From Nocardia sp. NBC_01730 (GTDB lineage: Bacteria; Actinomycetota; Actinomycetes; Mycobacteriales; Mycobacteriaceae), in NCBI RefSeq assembly GCF_035920445.1, contig NZ_CP109162.1:7068001-7132000 (forward strand): a stretch of DNA of 64,000 bases, written 5' to 3'. The notes under the pieces are model-generated. The model was not told where the DNA came from. It worked only from the letters and a program-made list of their open reading frames with translations, and ran no database searches. A program made the translations under genes and the position numbers. Each line of letters opens with the position of its first letter. Positions within the stretch are counted from its first letter, which is position 1. Of the stretch, positions 52,621 to 61,974 are shown one piece after another.

Positions 52621-55600
52621 TCAAGGACGATAGCGGCGGTGATCGGTGGCGAAGTCGTCCGCGACGGTCGCGGCCAGCTCCACGTAGGCCCGCTTGGTCT
52701 GCTTGTTCAGCTGGTGCAGGTCGATCTCGGCGCCCACCGACATGTGCGGGTCGAACGGGATGATGTGCACGGCCCGGCAGCGAGACAGGAAGTACTCCCG
52801 TAGCTGCTGGATGCCCACGTTCGGCGACCCCGACCGCGGCGAGTTGATCACCACCACCGCGTTGCGCACCAGGTGGTCGTGCCCGTGCAGCGACAACCAG
52901 TCCAAAGTCGCTGCGGCACTGCGCGCCCCGTCGATCGCGGGTGAGGAGATCAGCACCAGCGAGTGGGCCAGATCGAGCACGCCCGACATCGCCGAGTGCA
53001 TCAATCCGGTGCCACAGTCGGTGAGGATGATGTTGTAGAACCGCTGCAGGATTCGCGCGACCGCGCGGTACTCCTCCTCGCTGAACGCTTCCGACGCGGC
53101 CGGATCGCGTTCGCTGGCAAGCACTTCCAACCGGCTGGTGGACTGCGAGGTGTGCCTACGAACATCCGAGTACCGCTGAATCGACGGGTCGAGCAGCAGA
53201 TCGCGCACGGTGGACCTGGTCTGCAGCGGCACCCGCTGCGACAGCGTGCCGAAGTCCGGGTTGGCGTCCACCGCGATCACCCGATCGCCCCGGATGGACG
53301 CGAAGATAGAGCCGATACCCATTGTCGTGGTGGTTTTTCCGACGCCACCCTTGAGCGAGAGCACCGCGATCCGGTAGTCACCGCGCACCGGCTGCCGGAT
53401 CCGTGCGACCAGCTCCTGCAGCCTGCGTTCCTCGGCGGACATGCCGGGATTGATAGCACCGCCGGAGACGTGGTGCACGGCCTTGCGCCAGCCGCTTCCC
53501 GGCGGCCGCTTGACCTGCCGCCGCGGGACATTGTCCAGAAAAGGCTGCTGGTACTGCGCACTCGGCTGGTAGTTCGGCTGCTGGGCGTGCGGCTGTGCGT
53601 ATCCCGGCGGATTGCCCCGCTGCGAGCCGTCTGTCTGTGGAGCGGGTTGTGCGTACCCCTGAGGCTCGGGCTGGTACTGCTCGCCGGTCGCTCCGGGGTA
53701 CGGCGCTGCCCGGCCGGATTCCTCCTGCGCACGGGAGTCGCCCTGCCCGGCGGTGTTGCGCAACTGCGCGGCGGGTTCGCCGACTGGCGCTGGTCCGTTG
53801 ACCGGTGCCGGTCCGCCGACGAATTGGGCCGGTTGGCCGGTGGATTCGGCCGGACCCGTGTTCGGGTATTCGGCGGGGCCGTGCGGGCCGATCCGCCCGC
53901 CGCCCGGCGTTTGGTCGCCCGCGAACTGCGGTGCGTGTCCGGGGTGTTCGCGGCCGGAGATGTTCGGAGCGTGCGGCTCCGAGGCGTAGTCCGCGTCCTT
54001 ACGAGCCGGGTCGGTGTGCGGCTGGGGTACCTGCTGCTGGTCGAAGTTCGGCGGCTGTTCTCCTGGCGTCTGGGGACCAGGCCGCTGGTCGATCTCCTCG
54101 GCGGGCAGTCGGTGTCGTCCCTTTGCGACGGGCCGTGCCGAGGCTGCGTTGGACGCTGTCGAAGAGGTCCAGCCCGAGGCCGCGATATCCGGTTGGATGC
54201 GAGGGGGATTCGCCGATCCGGTCCCACCTGACTGCCAGGACTCGGCGTTCGGCTGCGCCGCGGCTTCGGGCGCCGCCCCGTGCTCGGGGCTCGGCGCAGC
54301 AAGCCACCACGGTGGCGGACCGCCGGAACCCGCCGCGGCAGGACCGCCGGTGGCTGCGGAGGGGGGCCCCGTCGGTGCGGTGGCCTGGCCGGTCGGCGGT
54401 GTCGAAGGGCGCTCGCCGACCGGGGACACCGCAGGGGGGTCGCTGATGGGCGGCGTCACCGAACTATCTGCTTGCGTCGGTGTCCGGTCCTCCCCGCCGA
54501 ACGGCGGGGTAGACCAGTCACCGGACGGCGCGGGCTGATTCTCGGGCACCGGCACAGCGGGACGGCTGTCGGTAGGCGGGGTAATACGGTCCGCACCCAT
54601 AGCCGGGCGGTCGCCGGTTTGCCACGTCGTCGAACTGGGGCGCTGGCTTTCCTGCGGTTCGGAACGACTTGGGCCCATCGGCGGACCCGCCGGATGAACA
54701 GCCCCGGGAGGTGTCCCGGGGCTTGTGGTCGGCGTCGCGGGGCGGTCGCCTACCGGAGGTGTCGCATGGGTCGGCCCCATCGGCGGAACCGCCGGATCTG
54801 GACCTTGGGGCGGCATCGCTCTGTCCGCACCAGTCGGCAGCACGAACGGGTCTTCTCCCACAGGCGGTGCGACGGAGTGCCCGCCGATCGGAGATATGGG
54901 CCGTTCGCCGGGGGGCGTGGTCGGCCACTGGTTCGGCCGCCCCGCGGCAAGCGGTTCCTCGTTCGAATGGTCGCCGCTCGGCCGGGCAGGGGGCCATTCG
55001 CCGTGCTGTGTGCCGGCCGGACGTTCACCCGTCGCGGCCGACGGGCCGCCGTCGTGCGTCGACGGTCCCGTGCTCTCGCCGTCCAGGACCTGGCCGGGCT
55101 GCTCACCGAGTGCTTGCTGTGGCGAGTCAGGAAGGGGCGGTGGCGGCGGCAGATCCGGCCTGCGGGTCTGGTGTGGCGCAGAGCGGCCATTCGGGGCCTG
55201 CGGCTCGGCGGCCCTGCTGCCCAGCGGCTGGAATCCTGCGGAGGGCTGCGAGGGGTTGCGGGTCGGCAGCCCGTGCTGTGCACCGCCGATCTGCTGGGGC
55301 CCGCCCTCCCAGGAAAAGTTCTGCGGCGGCGCCTGCTCGGGTACAGGTTGCTGCCACGAGCCGTGCTGTGGCTGGTCCCGCGGCGGCGCTTCCGGTCCGG
55401 GCTGGTGGGCGCGGCCCTGATCGTTCGGACGCTGTTCCTCGCCGGGATGTCCGTCCTGCTTGTCGCGGCGCCAGCCTTTGCGGCGCTTCTCCGGACGGTC
55501 GGCTTCCGGTGCCCGATTCTTGAACCGCCCGCGTCTGCGGTTGGAGGTTTCCTCGATGAGGTCGTCGTGCGGAAGGTTCTGTACCGGCGCTTCGTAGCCG

Positions 55601-55668
55601 ACCTGTGTGACTTCGCTCTCGGACAGCCACGGCGGCAGCATGGGGAGGCCGTCGTCGTTACGGCTCAC
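52621..55668 (-). CDS. EspI-like ESX-associated ParA/MinD-type ATPase with long disordered N-terminus
   Basis: 1015 residues from GTG. About 700 residues of Pro/Gly/Gln-rich low complexity precede a MinD/ParA-like domain with the deviant Walker A K773-GGVGKT779 and a later VIAVDANPDFGTLS. Mycobacterial EspI has this same plan and influences ESX-1 activity under low ATP. The gene sits between the ESX locus and the ribosomal operon. Confidence 0.8.
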   Translation of the reverse strand: MSRNDDGLPMLPPWLSESEVTQVGYEAPVQNLPHDDLIEETSNRRRGRFKNRAPEADRPEKRRKGWRRDKQDGHPGEEQRPNDQGRAHQPGPEAPPRDQPQHGSWQQPVPEQAPPQNFSWEGGPQQIGGAQHGLPTRNPSQPSAGFQPLGSRAAEPQAPNGRSAPHQTRRPDLPPPPPLPDSPQQALGEQPGQVLDGESTGPSTHDGGPSAATGERPAGTQHGEWPPARPSGDHSNEEPLAAGRPNQWPTTPPGERPISPIGGHSVAPPVGEDPFVLPTGADRAMPPQGPDPAVPPMGPTHATPPVGDRPATPTTSPGTPPGAVHPAGPPMGPSRSEPQESQRPSSTTWQTGDRPAMGADRITPPTDSRPAVPVPENQPAPSGDWSTPPFGGEDRTPTQADSSVTPPISDPPAVSPVGERPSTPPTGQATAPTGPPSAATGGPAAAGSGGPPPWWLAAPSPEHGAAPEAAAQPNAESWQSGGTGSANPPRIQPDIAASGWTSSTASNAASARPVAKGRHRLPAEEIDQRPGPQTPGEQPPNFDQQQVPQPHTDPARKDADYASEPHAPNISGREHPGHAPQFAGDQTPGGGRIGPHGPAEYPNTGPAESTGQPAQFVGGPAPVNGPAPVGEPAAQLRNTAGQGDSRAQEESGRAAPYPGATGEQYQPEPQGYAQPAPQTDGSQRGNPPGYAQPHAQQPNYQPSAQYQQPFLDNVPRRQVKRPPGSGWRKAVHHVSGGAINPGMSAEERRLQELVARIRQPVRGDYRIAVLSLKGGVGKTTTTMGIGSIFASIRGDRVIAVDANPDFGTLSQRVPLQTRSTVRDLLLDPSIQRYSDVRRHTSQSTSRLEVLASERDPAASEAFSEEEYRAVARILQRFYNIILTDCGTGLMHSAMSGVLDLAHSLVLISSPAIDGARSAAATLDWLSLHGHDHLVRNAVVVINSPRSGSPNVGIQQLREYFLSRCRAVHIIPFDPHMSVGAEIDLHQLNKQTKRAYVELAATVADDFATDHRRYRP

Positions 55669-56199
55669 GGCTGCACCTCGCTAGCGCTCGGCTCCGCCGT
55701 AGCCAGAGGCGCTGTGCCTGTGGTTCGCTCGCTACGCTCACTCACAACTGCACCTCGCTAGCGCTCGGCTCCGCCGTAGCCAGAGGCGCTGTGCCTGTGG
55801 TTCGCTCGCTACGCTCACTCACAACTGCACCTCGCTAGCGCTCGGCTCCGCGTGGTTTGGGACGCTGTCCCTGTGGCTCGCTCGTTACGCTCGCTCACGC
55901 GTCCCCCTTGATCTGCTCGACCCGATTACCTGGACAGCGGTCAGTTTACGCGACAACGTGATGCCGCCGCGGCGTCGGACCCGACGCTCACCAGGCGTGG
56001 GAAGGTGGCTACGAAACGCCTGACGAAGCGGGTATACAGGGAGGCATTTTTGCCCGATCCGGGGCAGGTCGGTAAGCTGGACCGGCGGTGCACCTACGCG
56101 CCGACTGTTTGCGTGCGTCCGGTTGTGCCAACGATCGGTCCATGCAAACAGAAACAAGGCAAACAAACCAGGTTGAGCGTAACCGGGATCGCGGAGGAC
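55669..56199. promoter_or_regulatory. Intergenic region with a 77-bp triplicate repeat and the infA promoter
   Basis: Three 77-bp copies occupy about 55672-55905, the third degenerate. Downstream, TTGCCC at 56050-56055, a 17-bp spacer and TAAGCT at 56073-56078 make a plausible promoter for infA with a leader of about 120 bases. No other gene is visible here. Confidence 0.5.
55672..55905. repeat. 77-bp tandem repeat, three copies
   Basis: Copies begin at 55672, 55749 and 55826, with exact 77-bp spacing; the first two are identical or nearly so and the third degenerates after about 35 bp. The unit contains a CGCTAGCG palindrome and a CGCTCGCTACGCTCACTCAC stretch. It lies just upstream of the EspI-like start. 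Confidence 0.9.
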
Positions 56200-56421
56200 A
56201 TGGCGAAGAAAGACGGGGCCATCGAGGTCGAGGGTCGAGTTGTCGAGCCGCTGCCCAATGCGATGTTCCGGATCGAGCTCGAGAACGGACACAAAGTTCT
56301 CGCGCACATCAGCGGGAAGATGCGGCAGCACTACATTCGTATCCTCCCCGAGGACCGTGTGGTCGTCGAGCTCTCGCCCTACGACCTGTCGCGTGGCCGG
56401 ATCGTGTACCGCTACAAGTGA
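56200..56421 (+). CDS. infA: Translation initiation factor IF-1
   Basis: 73 residues, starting [20 protein letters not shown] with the S1-like fold and ending GRIVYRYK, full length for IF-1. It is preceded by GGAGG. IF-1 binds the 30S A site during initiation and is the first gene of the operon. Confidence 0.97.
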
Positions 56422-56572
56422 TCGCGCTCGGCGTGGTCGGGTCGGTGCGAGTCGGCCGTGTCCTGGTACGGGCCGGGGCCGAGTCGAAAGACTCACAACA
56501 GAGACTTCCCCAGTCGCCGACTGGGGAAAACCTGTGTTCACACCCGTGTGAACCACAACAGATTGGACGGAC

Positions 56573-56686
56573 GTGAAGGTTCAGCCGAGCGTCAAGAAGA
56601 TCTGCGAGAAGTGCAAGGTGATCCGCCGTCATGGCCGGGTCATGGTGATCTGCGACAACCTGCGCCACAAGCAGCGCCAGGGCTGA
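56573..56686 (+). CDS. rpmJ: 50S ribosomal protein L36
   Basis: 37 residues from GTG ([20 protein letters not shown] and onward), with the C-x2-C...C...H zinc-ligand set of the L36 C+ form. It sits at the standard place between infA and rpsM. Confidence 0.95.
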   Translation: MKVQPSVKKICEKCKVIRRHGRVMVICDNLRHKQRQG

Positions 56687-56932
56687 GCGGAAGCGGGGGA
56701 GACCTCGCTCCACCGCGCCGGAGGCTTGCCGACGGCGTCGCTCGACGCAGCACCAGCCAAGCACCGAACCGCAGTTCGGATTGGCAAAGAAGAACTCCCA
56801 GCACCAGCCGCACGCTGCGGAAATCCGGGTTCGCCCGGGGCGTGTGCGCCTACCACCGGTTCGGAGGCCGGTGCCCCATAAGACGAGGGGACGGACAGGG
56901 AGCAGACCTCCGCGACACTAAGGAACTGCCAT

Positions 56933-57304
56933 ATGGCACGTCTCATGGGCGTTGATCTCCCGCGCGAAAAGCGCATGGAGATCGCGCTGACCTACATCTA
57001 CGGCATCGGCCGTACCCGCTCCAAGGAGATCCTCGAGGCCACCGGCGTCAGCCCGGACCTGCGTTCGAAGGACCTCAGCGACGAGCAGGTCACGCAGCTG
57101 CGTGACTACATCGAGGGTTCGGCCCTCAAGGTCGAGGGTGATCTGCGCCGTGAGGTGCAGGCCGACATCCGTCGCAAGATCGAGATCGGCTGCTACCAGG
57201 GTCTGCGCCACCGTCGTGGCCTGCCCGTGCGTGGCCAGCGCACCAAGACCAATGCGCGCACCCGCAAGGGCCCGAAGCGCACCGTCGCCGGTAAGAAGAA
57301 GTAG
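56933..57304 (+). CDS. rpsM: 30S ribosomal protein S13
   Basis: 123 residues, complete, with the family's [11 protein letters not shown] helix-hairpin-helix segment and the basic [19 protein letters not shown] tail. It binds the 30S head and contacts tRNA. A 246-bp gap without an evident gene separates it from rpmJ. Confidence 0.98.
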   Translation: MARLMGVDLPREKRMEIALTYIYGIGRTRSKEILEATGVSPDLRSKDLSDEQVTQLRDYIEGSALKVEGDLRREVQADIRRKIEIGCYQGLRHRRGLPVRGQRTKTNARTRKGPKRTVAGKKK

Positions 57305-57313
57305 GGATAACCG

Positions 57314-57727
57314 ATGCCTCCGAAGTCAAGGGCCTCCGGCCCCAAGAAGACCCAGAAGTCGCGTCGCCGGGAAAAGAAGAACGTCCCGCACGGCCACGCG
57401 CATATCAAGAGCACGTTCAACAACACGATCGTGTCGATCACCGACCCGAACGGCAACGTCATCTCCTGGGCGTCGTCGGGTCACGTCGGCTTCAAGGGTT
57501 CGCGCAAGTCGACCCCGTTCGCCGCGCAGCTCGCCGCCGAGAACGCTGCCCGCAAGGCGCAGGAGAACGGCGTCAAGAAGGTCGACGTGTTCGTGAAAGG
57601 CCCTGGCTCGGGCCGCGAGACCGCGATCCGCTCGCTGCAGGCCGCCGGCCTCGAAGTGGGCACAATCTCCGATGTCACCCCGCAGCCGCACAACGGCTGC
57701 CGTCCGCCCAAGCGGCGTCGCGTCTAG
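57314..57727 (+). CDS. rpsK: 30S ribosomal protein S11
   Basis: 137 residues, complete, ending [15 protein letters not shown] as in S11 of actinobacteria. It forms part of the 30S platform. It starts 9 bp after rpsM. Confidence 0.98.
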   Translation: MPPKSRASGPKKTQKSRRREKKNVPHGHAHIKSTFNNTIVSITDPNGNVISWASSGHVGFKGSRKSTPFAAQLAAENAARKAQENGVKKVDVFVKGPGSGRETAIRSLQAAGLEVGTISDVTPQPHNGCRPPKRRRV

Positions 57728-57747
57728 CGGGAAAGGAATAGCGAAAA

Positions 57748-58353
57748 ATGGCTCGTTATACAGGCCCCATCACCCGCAAGTCGCGTCGTCTGCGCGTCGA
57801 CCTCGTCGGCGGCGACCAGGCGTTCGAGCGTCGCCCCTACCCGCCCGGCCAGCACGGCCGCGCGCGGATCAAGGAGAGCGAGTACCTGCTCCAGCTCCAG
57901 GAGAAGCAGAAGGCTCGCTTCTCCTACGGCGTCATGGAGAAGCAGTTCCGCCGGTACTACGAAGAGGCCAACCGCCTCAAGGGCAAGACCGGTGACAACC
58001 TGCTTCGTCTGCTCGAGACCCGGCTCGACAACGTCGTGTACCGCGCCGGCCTGGCGCGTACCCGTCGGCAGGCTCGCCAGCTGGTCAGCCACGGACACTT
58101 CGTGGTGAACAACCGCAAGGTCGATGTTCCCAGCTTCAAGGTCTCCCAGTACGACATCATCGATGTCAAGGAGAAGTCGCTCGGCACGCTGCCGTTCCAG
58201 GTCGCGCGCGAGACGGTTGGCGACCGCCCGGTTCCTGGCTGGTTGCAGGTAATCCCGGGTCGCCTGCGGATCCTGGTCCACCAGGAGCCGGAGCGCGCTC
58301 AGATCGATGTGCCACTGCAGGAACAGCTGATCGTCGAGTACTACTCGAAGTAA
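57748..58353 (+). CDS. rpsD: 30S ribosomal protein S4
   Basis: 201 residues with the S4 N-terminal domain and an S4-type RNA-binding domain (RLDNVVYRAGLARTRRQARQ). It nucleates 30S assembly and often represses its own operon. It is followed by a repeat-bearing gap before rpoA. Confidence 0.98.
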   Translation: MARYTGPITRKSRRLRVDLVGGDQAFERRPYPPGQHGRARIKESEYLLQLQEKQKARFSYGVMEKQFRRYYEEANRLKGKTGDNLLRLLETRLDNVVYRAGLARTRRQARQLVSHGHFVVNNRKVDVPSFKVSQYDIIDVKEKSLGTLPFQVARETVGDRPVPGWLQVIPGRLRILVHQEPERAQIDVPLQEQLIVEYYSK

Positions 58354-58359
58354 TCAGCG

Positions 58360-58454
58360 GTGCGTGATCGTCATCGCTAGCGACTGCTTGCAGGTCGCTC
58401 GAAACGGCACTGCTAGCGACTGCTTGCAGTTCGCTCGAAACGGCGATCACGCAC
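58360..58454. repeat. Two REP-like repeats framed by an 11-bp inverted repeat, between rpsD and rpoA
   Basis: Two 36-bp units (58376-58411 and 58412-58447) are inverse copies of those at 52496-52603. Outside them GTGCGTGATCG (58360-58370) pairs perfectly with CGATCACGCAC (58444-58454), so the segment can fold into a long stem carrying two inner hairpins in the rpsD-rpoA transcript. Confidence 0.8.
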
Positions 58455-58508
58455 AACCCCTAAGACGAGGCGTCAAATAGCGGGCGCCCAAACAGGAGGA
58501 TGATCCAC

Positions 58509-59567
58509 ATGCTGATTTCACAGCGTCCGACGCTGACCGAAGAGGTCGTCGCCGAGAACCGCTCAAAGTTCACCATCGAACCGCTCGAGCCGGGCTTCGG
58601 TTACACCCTCGGCAACTCGCTGCGCCGTACCCTGCTGTCCTCGATTCCGGGGGCCGCGGTGACGAGTATTCGTATCGACGGCGTCCTGCACGAGTTCACC
58701 ACCGTTCCCGGCGTAAAGGAGGATGTCACCGACATCATCCTGAACCTCAAGGGTCTGGTCGTGTCCTCGGAGGAGGACGAGCCGGTGACGATGTACGTGC
58801 GCAAGCAGGGCCCAGGAACCGTCACCGCCGGTGACATCGTTCCGCCGAGCGGCGTCGTCGTGCACAACCCCGACATGCACATCGCGACCCTGAACGACAA
58901 GGGCAAGCTGGAGATCGAGCTCGTCGTCGAGCGCGGTCGCGGCTACGTCCCCGCCGTACAGAACAAGGCGTCCGGCGCGGAAATCGGCCGGATTCCGGTG
59001 GATTCGATCTACTCGCCGGTGCTCAAGGTGACCTACAAGGTCGAGGCCACCCGTGTTGAGCAGCGCACCGACTTCGACCGGCTCATCCTGGACGTGGAGA
59101 CCAAGAACTCCATCAGCGCACGGGACGCGCTCGCCTCGGCGGGCAAGACCCTGGTCGAGCTCTTCGGCCTGGCCCGCGAGCTGAACGTCGAAGCGGAAGG
59201 CATCGAGATCGGCCCCTCGCCGGCCGAGGCGGACCACATCGCCTCGTTCGGTCTGCCGATCGAGGACTTGGACCTCACCGTCCGGTCCTACAACTGCCTC
59301 AAGCGTGAGGGTGTGCACACCGTGGGCGAGCTGGTCGCCCGCACCGAGTCGGACCTGCTGGACATCCGCAACTTCGGCCAGAAGTCCATCGACGAGGTCA
59401 AGGTCAAGCTGCACGCGCTCGGCCTCTCGCTGAAGGACAGCCCGGCGTCGTTCGACCCGTCCAGCGTGGTGGGCTACGACGCGAGCACCGGGACGTGGAG
59501 CGACAACGGCACATTCAGTGACACCGACGGTGGCGAGCAGGACTACGCCGAGACCGAACAGCTCTAG
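58509..59567 (+). CDS. rpoA: RNA polymerase alpha subunit
   Basis: 352 residues. The assembly domain ([22 protein letters not shown]) is followed by a C-terminal domain with the conserved [17 protein letters not shown] and [11 protein letters not shown] segments. The start at 58509 is chosen because AGGAGG at 58494-58499 is properly spaced from it; the in-frame ATG at 58500 touches that site. Confidence 0.97.
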   Translation: MLISQRPTLTEEVVAENRSKFTIEPLEPGFGYTLGNSLRRTLLSSIPGAAVTSIRIDGVLHEFTTVPGVKEDVTDIILNLKGLVVSSEEDEPVTMYVRKQGPGTVTAGDIVPPSGVVVHNPDMHIATLNDKGKLEIELVVERGRGYVPAVQNKASGAEIGRIPVDSIYSPVLKVTYKVEATRVEQRTDFDRLILDVETKNSISARDALASAGKTLVELFGLARELNVEAEGIEIGPSPAEADHIASFGLPIEDLDLTVRSYNCLKREGVHTVGELVARTESDLLDIRNFGQKSIDEVKVKLHALGLSLKDSPASFDPSSVVGYDASTGTWSDNGTFSDTDGGEQDYAETEQL

Positions 59568-59600
59568 GCCGTCGGGGTTGGCGCCCCGGACCGGCCGAAA

Positions 59601-59750
59601 CCCGGCGCGAGCGACGGGCCCGTAGGCGGAAGCGGAGCGTAACCACGAAGGGCCCCGGGAGCGCCGGCAAAATACACCCGGCGCGAGCGACGGGCCCGTA
59701 GGCGGTAGCGGAGCGTGACCACGGAGGGCCCTGGGAGCGCCGGAATACAA
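59601..59750. repeat. Two tandem 76-bp hairpin repeats between rpoA and rplQ
   Basis: Copies start at 59601 and 59677. Each has outer arms CCGGCGC...GCGCCGG and a core bounded by GGGCCC at both ends. The core is shared with the element at 33838-33900. Confidence 0.85.
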
Positions 59751-59764
59751 CAAGGAGAACCACA

Positions 59765-60286
59765 ATGCCCAAGCCCAAGAAGGGTGCCCGCTTCGGCGGG
59801 TCGGCGTCGCACCAGAAGGCGATCTTCGCCAATCTGGCCACGGCGCTCTTCGAGCACGGCCGGATTACCACCACCGAGGCCAAAGCCAAGGCCGTGCGCC
59901 CGTACGCGGAGAAGCTGATCACCAGGGCGAAGGGCGGCACCCTTGCCGACCGTCGCGAGGTGCTCAAGGTCATCCGCAACAAGGACGTCGTGCACGACCT
60001 CTTCGCGGAGATCGGCCCGTCGTTCGAGGGGCGCGCGGGTGGCTACACCCGCATCACCAAGACCCTGCCCCGCAAGGGTGACAACGCGCCGATGGCGATC
60101 ATCGAGCTGGTCCGGGAGAAGACCGTGACCAACGAGGCCGATCGCGCCCGCCGCGTTGCCGCATCGCAGAAGGTCGAGGAGGCCCCGGCCGCCGAGGTCG
60201 TCGAGGAGAAGGCCGACGAGGCCGTCGCCGAGACCGCCGAAGCTCCGTCTGTCGACGGGGCCGCCGAGTACAAGAAGGACGCCTGA
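59765..60286 (+). CDS. rplQ: 50S ribosomal protein L17
   Basis: 173 residues. The first 120 match L17 ([20 protein letters not shown] and onward). The last 50 are an Ala/Glu-rich acidic tail typical of actinobacterial L17. AAGGAGAA precedes the ATG. Confidence 0.97.
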   Translation: MPKPKKGARFGGSASHQKAIFANLATALFEHGRITTTEAKAKAVRPYAEKLITRAKGGTLADRREVLKVIRNKDVVHDLFAEIGPSFEGRAGGYTRITKTLPRKGDNAPMAIIELVREKTVTNEADRARRVAASQKVEEAPAAEVVEEKADEAVAETAEAPSVDGAAEYKKDA

Positions 60287-60306
60287 CGCCTCGCGTCGCA
60301 GTTCTC

Positions 60307-60346
60307 GAACGAGCCCGCCGCCCGCACTGGGTCGGCGGGCTTGTTC
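60307..60346 (+). terminator. Hairpin terminator after rplQ
   Basis: A 14-bp stem GAACGAGCCCGCCG with one mismatch to its partner CGGCGGGCTTGTTC, followed by GTTTCG. It lies 20 bp after the rplQ stop and just before the truA ribosome-binding site, so it may end or attenuate the ribosomal operon. Confidence 0.6.
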
Positions 60347-60365
60347 GTTTCGACTAGGAGACCGT

Positions 60366-61277
60366 GTGACCGTGGAGGATTCGGTGGGATCGACGTCGGC
60401 CGAGCCGCGACCCGTTGCGGCGCGGGCACCCGAGAGCGGCGCGGCCGATGCACCGGGGGTGCGTGTCCGGCTCGATATCGCTTACGACGGCACCGATTTC
60501 CTCGGCTGGGCGCGTCAGCCGGGACTGCGAACCGTGCAGGGGGTGCTGGAGGAGTCGCTGAGCAAGGTGTTCCGTGAGCCGATCCAGCTGACCGTGGCGG
60601 GGCGCACGGACGCAGGCGTGCACGCCGAGGAACAGGTAGCGCATTTCGACACGACCGCCGAGCTGGACGCGGGCAAGTTGGTGCATCGGATGGCGCGGTT
60701 CCTGCCGAAGGACGTGCGGATCAAGGATGCACGACTCGCACCGCCGGATTTCGATGCGAGGTTCTCCGCGATCCGCCGCCACTACGCCTATCGGTTGACC
60801 ACTGCCCCATACGGCGCCGAGCCGTTACATGCGCGCAGCGTGGTCGCCTGCCGGACCGACGTCGACGTCGAGGACATGCGTGCGGCTTCGCGAAAGCTGT
60901 TGGGGCTGCACAATTTCGCCGCGTTCTGTCGCAGGAGGGAGGGCGCGACCACCGTCCGCGAGCTGCAGCGCTTCGACTGGGTGCGGGACGGTGACTTGCT
61001 GACCGCCTACGTCAGCGCGGACGCGTTCTGCTGGTCCATGGTTCGGAGCCTGGTCGGCGCGGTGCTCGCGGTCGGGGAGGGCCGCCGCACTCCGGAGTGG
61101 GTCGGGGAGCTGCTGCACGAGACCGAGCGTTCCAGCGCGGTCACCGTCGCACCTGCGCACGGCCTGAGCCTCATCGGCGTCGATTATCCCGCTGACGGGG
61201 AACTCGCCGCCCGCAATGCGCAGACGCGCGAGATGCGGTCCGTCCCGGTCCGGGACGGGAGATGTTGCGGCGACTGA
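60366..61277 (+). CDS. truA: tRNA pseudouridine(38-40) synthase TruA
   Basis: 303 residues from GTG, preceded by TAGGAG. Catalytic Asp82 lies in [10 protein letters not shown], and the RRHYAYRL and SFVW-like ([20 protein letters not shown]) motifs of TruA are present. The first 35 residues are a variable extension and the C-terminal 25 are also extra compared with E. coli TruA. Confidence 0.95.
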   Translation: MTVEDSVGSTSAEPRPVAARAPESGAADAPGVRVRLDIAYDGTDFLGWARQPGLRTVQGVLEESLSKVFREPIQLTVAGRTDAGVHAEEQVAHFDTTAELDAGKLVHRMARFLPKDVRIKDARLAPPDFDARFSAIRRHYAYRLTTAPYGAEPLHARSVVACRTDVDVEDMRAASRKLLGLHNFAAFCRRREGATTVRELQRFDWVRDGDLLTAYVSADAFCWSMVRSLVGAVLAVGEGRRTPEWVGELLHETERSSAVTVAPAHGLSLIGVDYPADGELAARNAQTREMRSVPVRDGRCCGD

Positions 61278-61310
61278 GGCGTTACGCGAGCAAAGTATTC
61301 GGACACAAGG

Positions 61311-61344
61311 TTTCCCCGCACCCGCGGAGAGGTGCGGGGAAACG
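61311..61344. terminator. Bidirectional hairpin between truA and hsp20
   Basis: A perfect 13-bp stem GTTTCCCCGCACC with its complement and an 8-base loop, placed between two convergent genes, 7 bp from the end of the Hsp20 gene. A/T at the stem base gives both strands a short T-run. Confidence 0.75.
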
Positions 61345-61350
61345 AGGCGG

Positions 61351-61803
61351 TCACTTCGACGACTGCCCTGATTGCGCTTCGATCGTCTTCGGCTGGGACC
61401 CACCGGAAATTTCGATGCGGCGCGGCTTCGCCCGTTCCGCGATGGGGATCGTCACCGACAGCACGCCATTGTTGTAGGTCGCGCTGATCTTGTCGGCATC
61501 GACGTTGTCGCCGAGGGACAGCTGACGCATAAAAGTGCCCGCGAAGCGTTCCGAGGCGATCCACTGGACGCCTTCCTCGCTGGGTACGGTGCGCTGCGCG
61601 CGCAGAGTGAGGTTGCCGTTGTCGACACTGACGTCGATCGTGCCCGGGTCGACACCTGGCAGGTCGGCGTTCAGAACGTAGTGATCTCCCGCTTTGAACA
61701 GATCCATCGGCATGAATCTCGGTGCGCGAGCGGTCCCGGCGGTTTCACCGAGCAGCTGGCGAGCGACGGTATCGATGTCATGGAATGGATCGAATCTCAG
61801 CAC
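61351..61803 (-). CDS. Hsp20/alpha-crystallin small heat-shock protein
   Basis: 150 residues from GTG, placed 8 bases after GGAGG; an in-frame ATG 15 bp upstream is part of that site. The alpha-crystallin domain runs from about 35 to 125 with DLPGVDPGTIDVSV and NNGVLSVTIPIAE (the A-x-x-x-N-G-V-L motif). It holds unfolding proteins in solution under stress. Confidence 0.92.
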   Translation of the reverse strand: MLRFDPFHDIDTVARQLLGETAGTARAPRFMPMDLFKAGDHYVLNADLPGVDPGTIDVSVDNGNLTLRAQRTVPSEEGVQWIASERFAGTFMRQLSLGDNVDADKISATYNNGVLSVTIPIAERAKPRRIEISGGSQPKTIEAQSGQSSK

Positions 61804-61974
61804 ACCAATCACCTCCATTTCCTAGTGGTGACGCCTGCCACGGCGGCGGGCGCCGATAGCTGTGCACCTGCAACGTTACCCTCCATGTGCGTTGGCTATC
61901 GACCTATCAGGTCCAAATGCCCTGTTGACGACGGGCATGGAATAGCCGTATGCGCGCCTGTGTTGGCTCGGGAC

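Noticed and set aside
55672..55905. 77-bp repeats as a CRISPR or a coding repeat
   Set aside because: There are no spacers, and the unit length of 77 is not a multiple of three, so it cannot be a maintained coding repeat.
58500..58508. ATG at 58500 as the rpoA start
   Set aside because: It abuts the AGGAGG ribosome-binding site; the ATG at 58509 has proper spacing and gives the expected N-terminus.
60156..60365. Upstream extension of the TruA frame into rplQ
   Set aside because: It lies in the L17 tail in another frame and is Arg/Pro-rich. The GTG at 60366 has a good ribosome-binding site.
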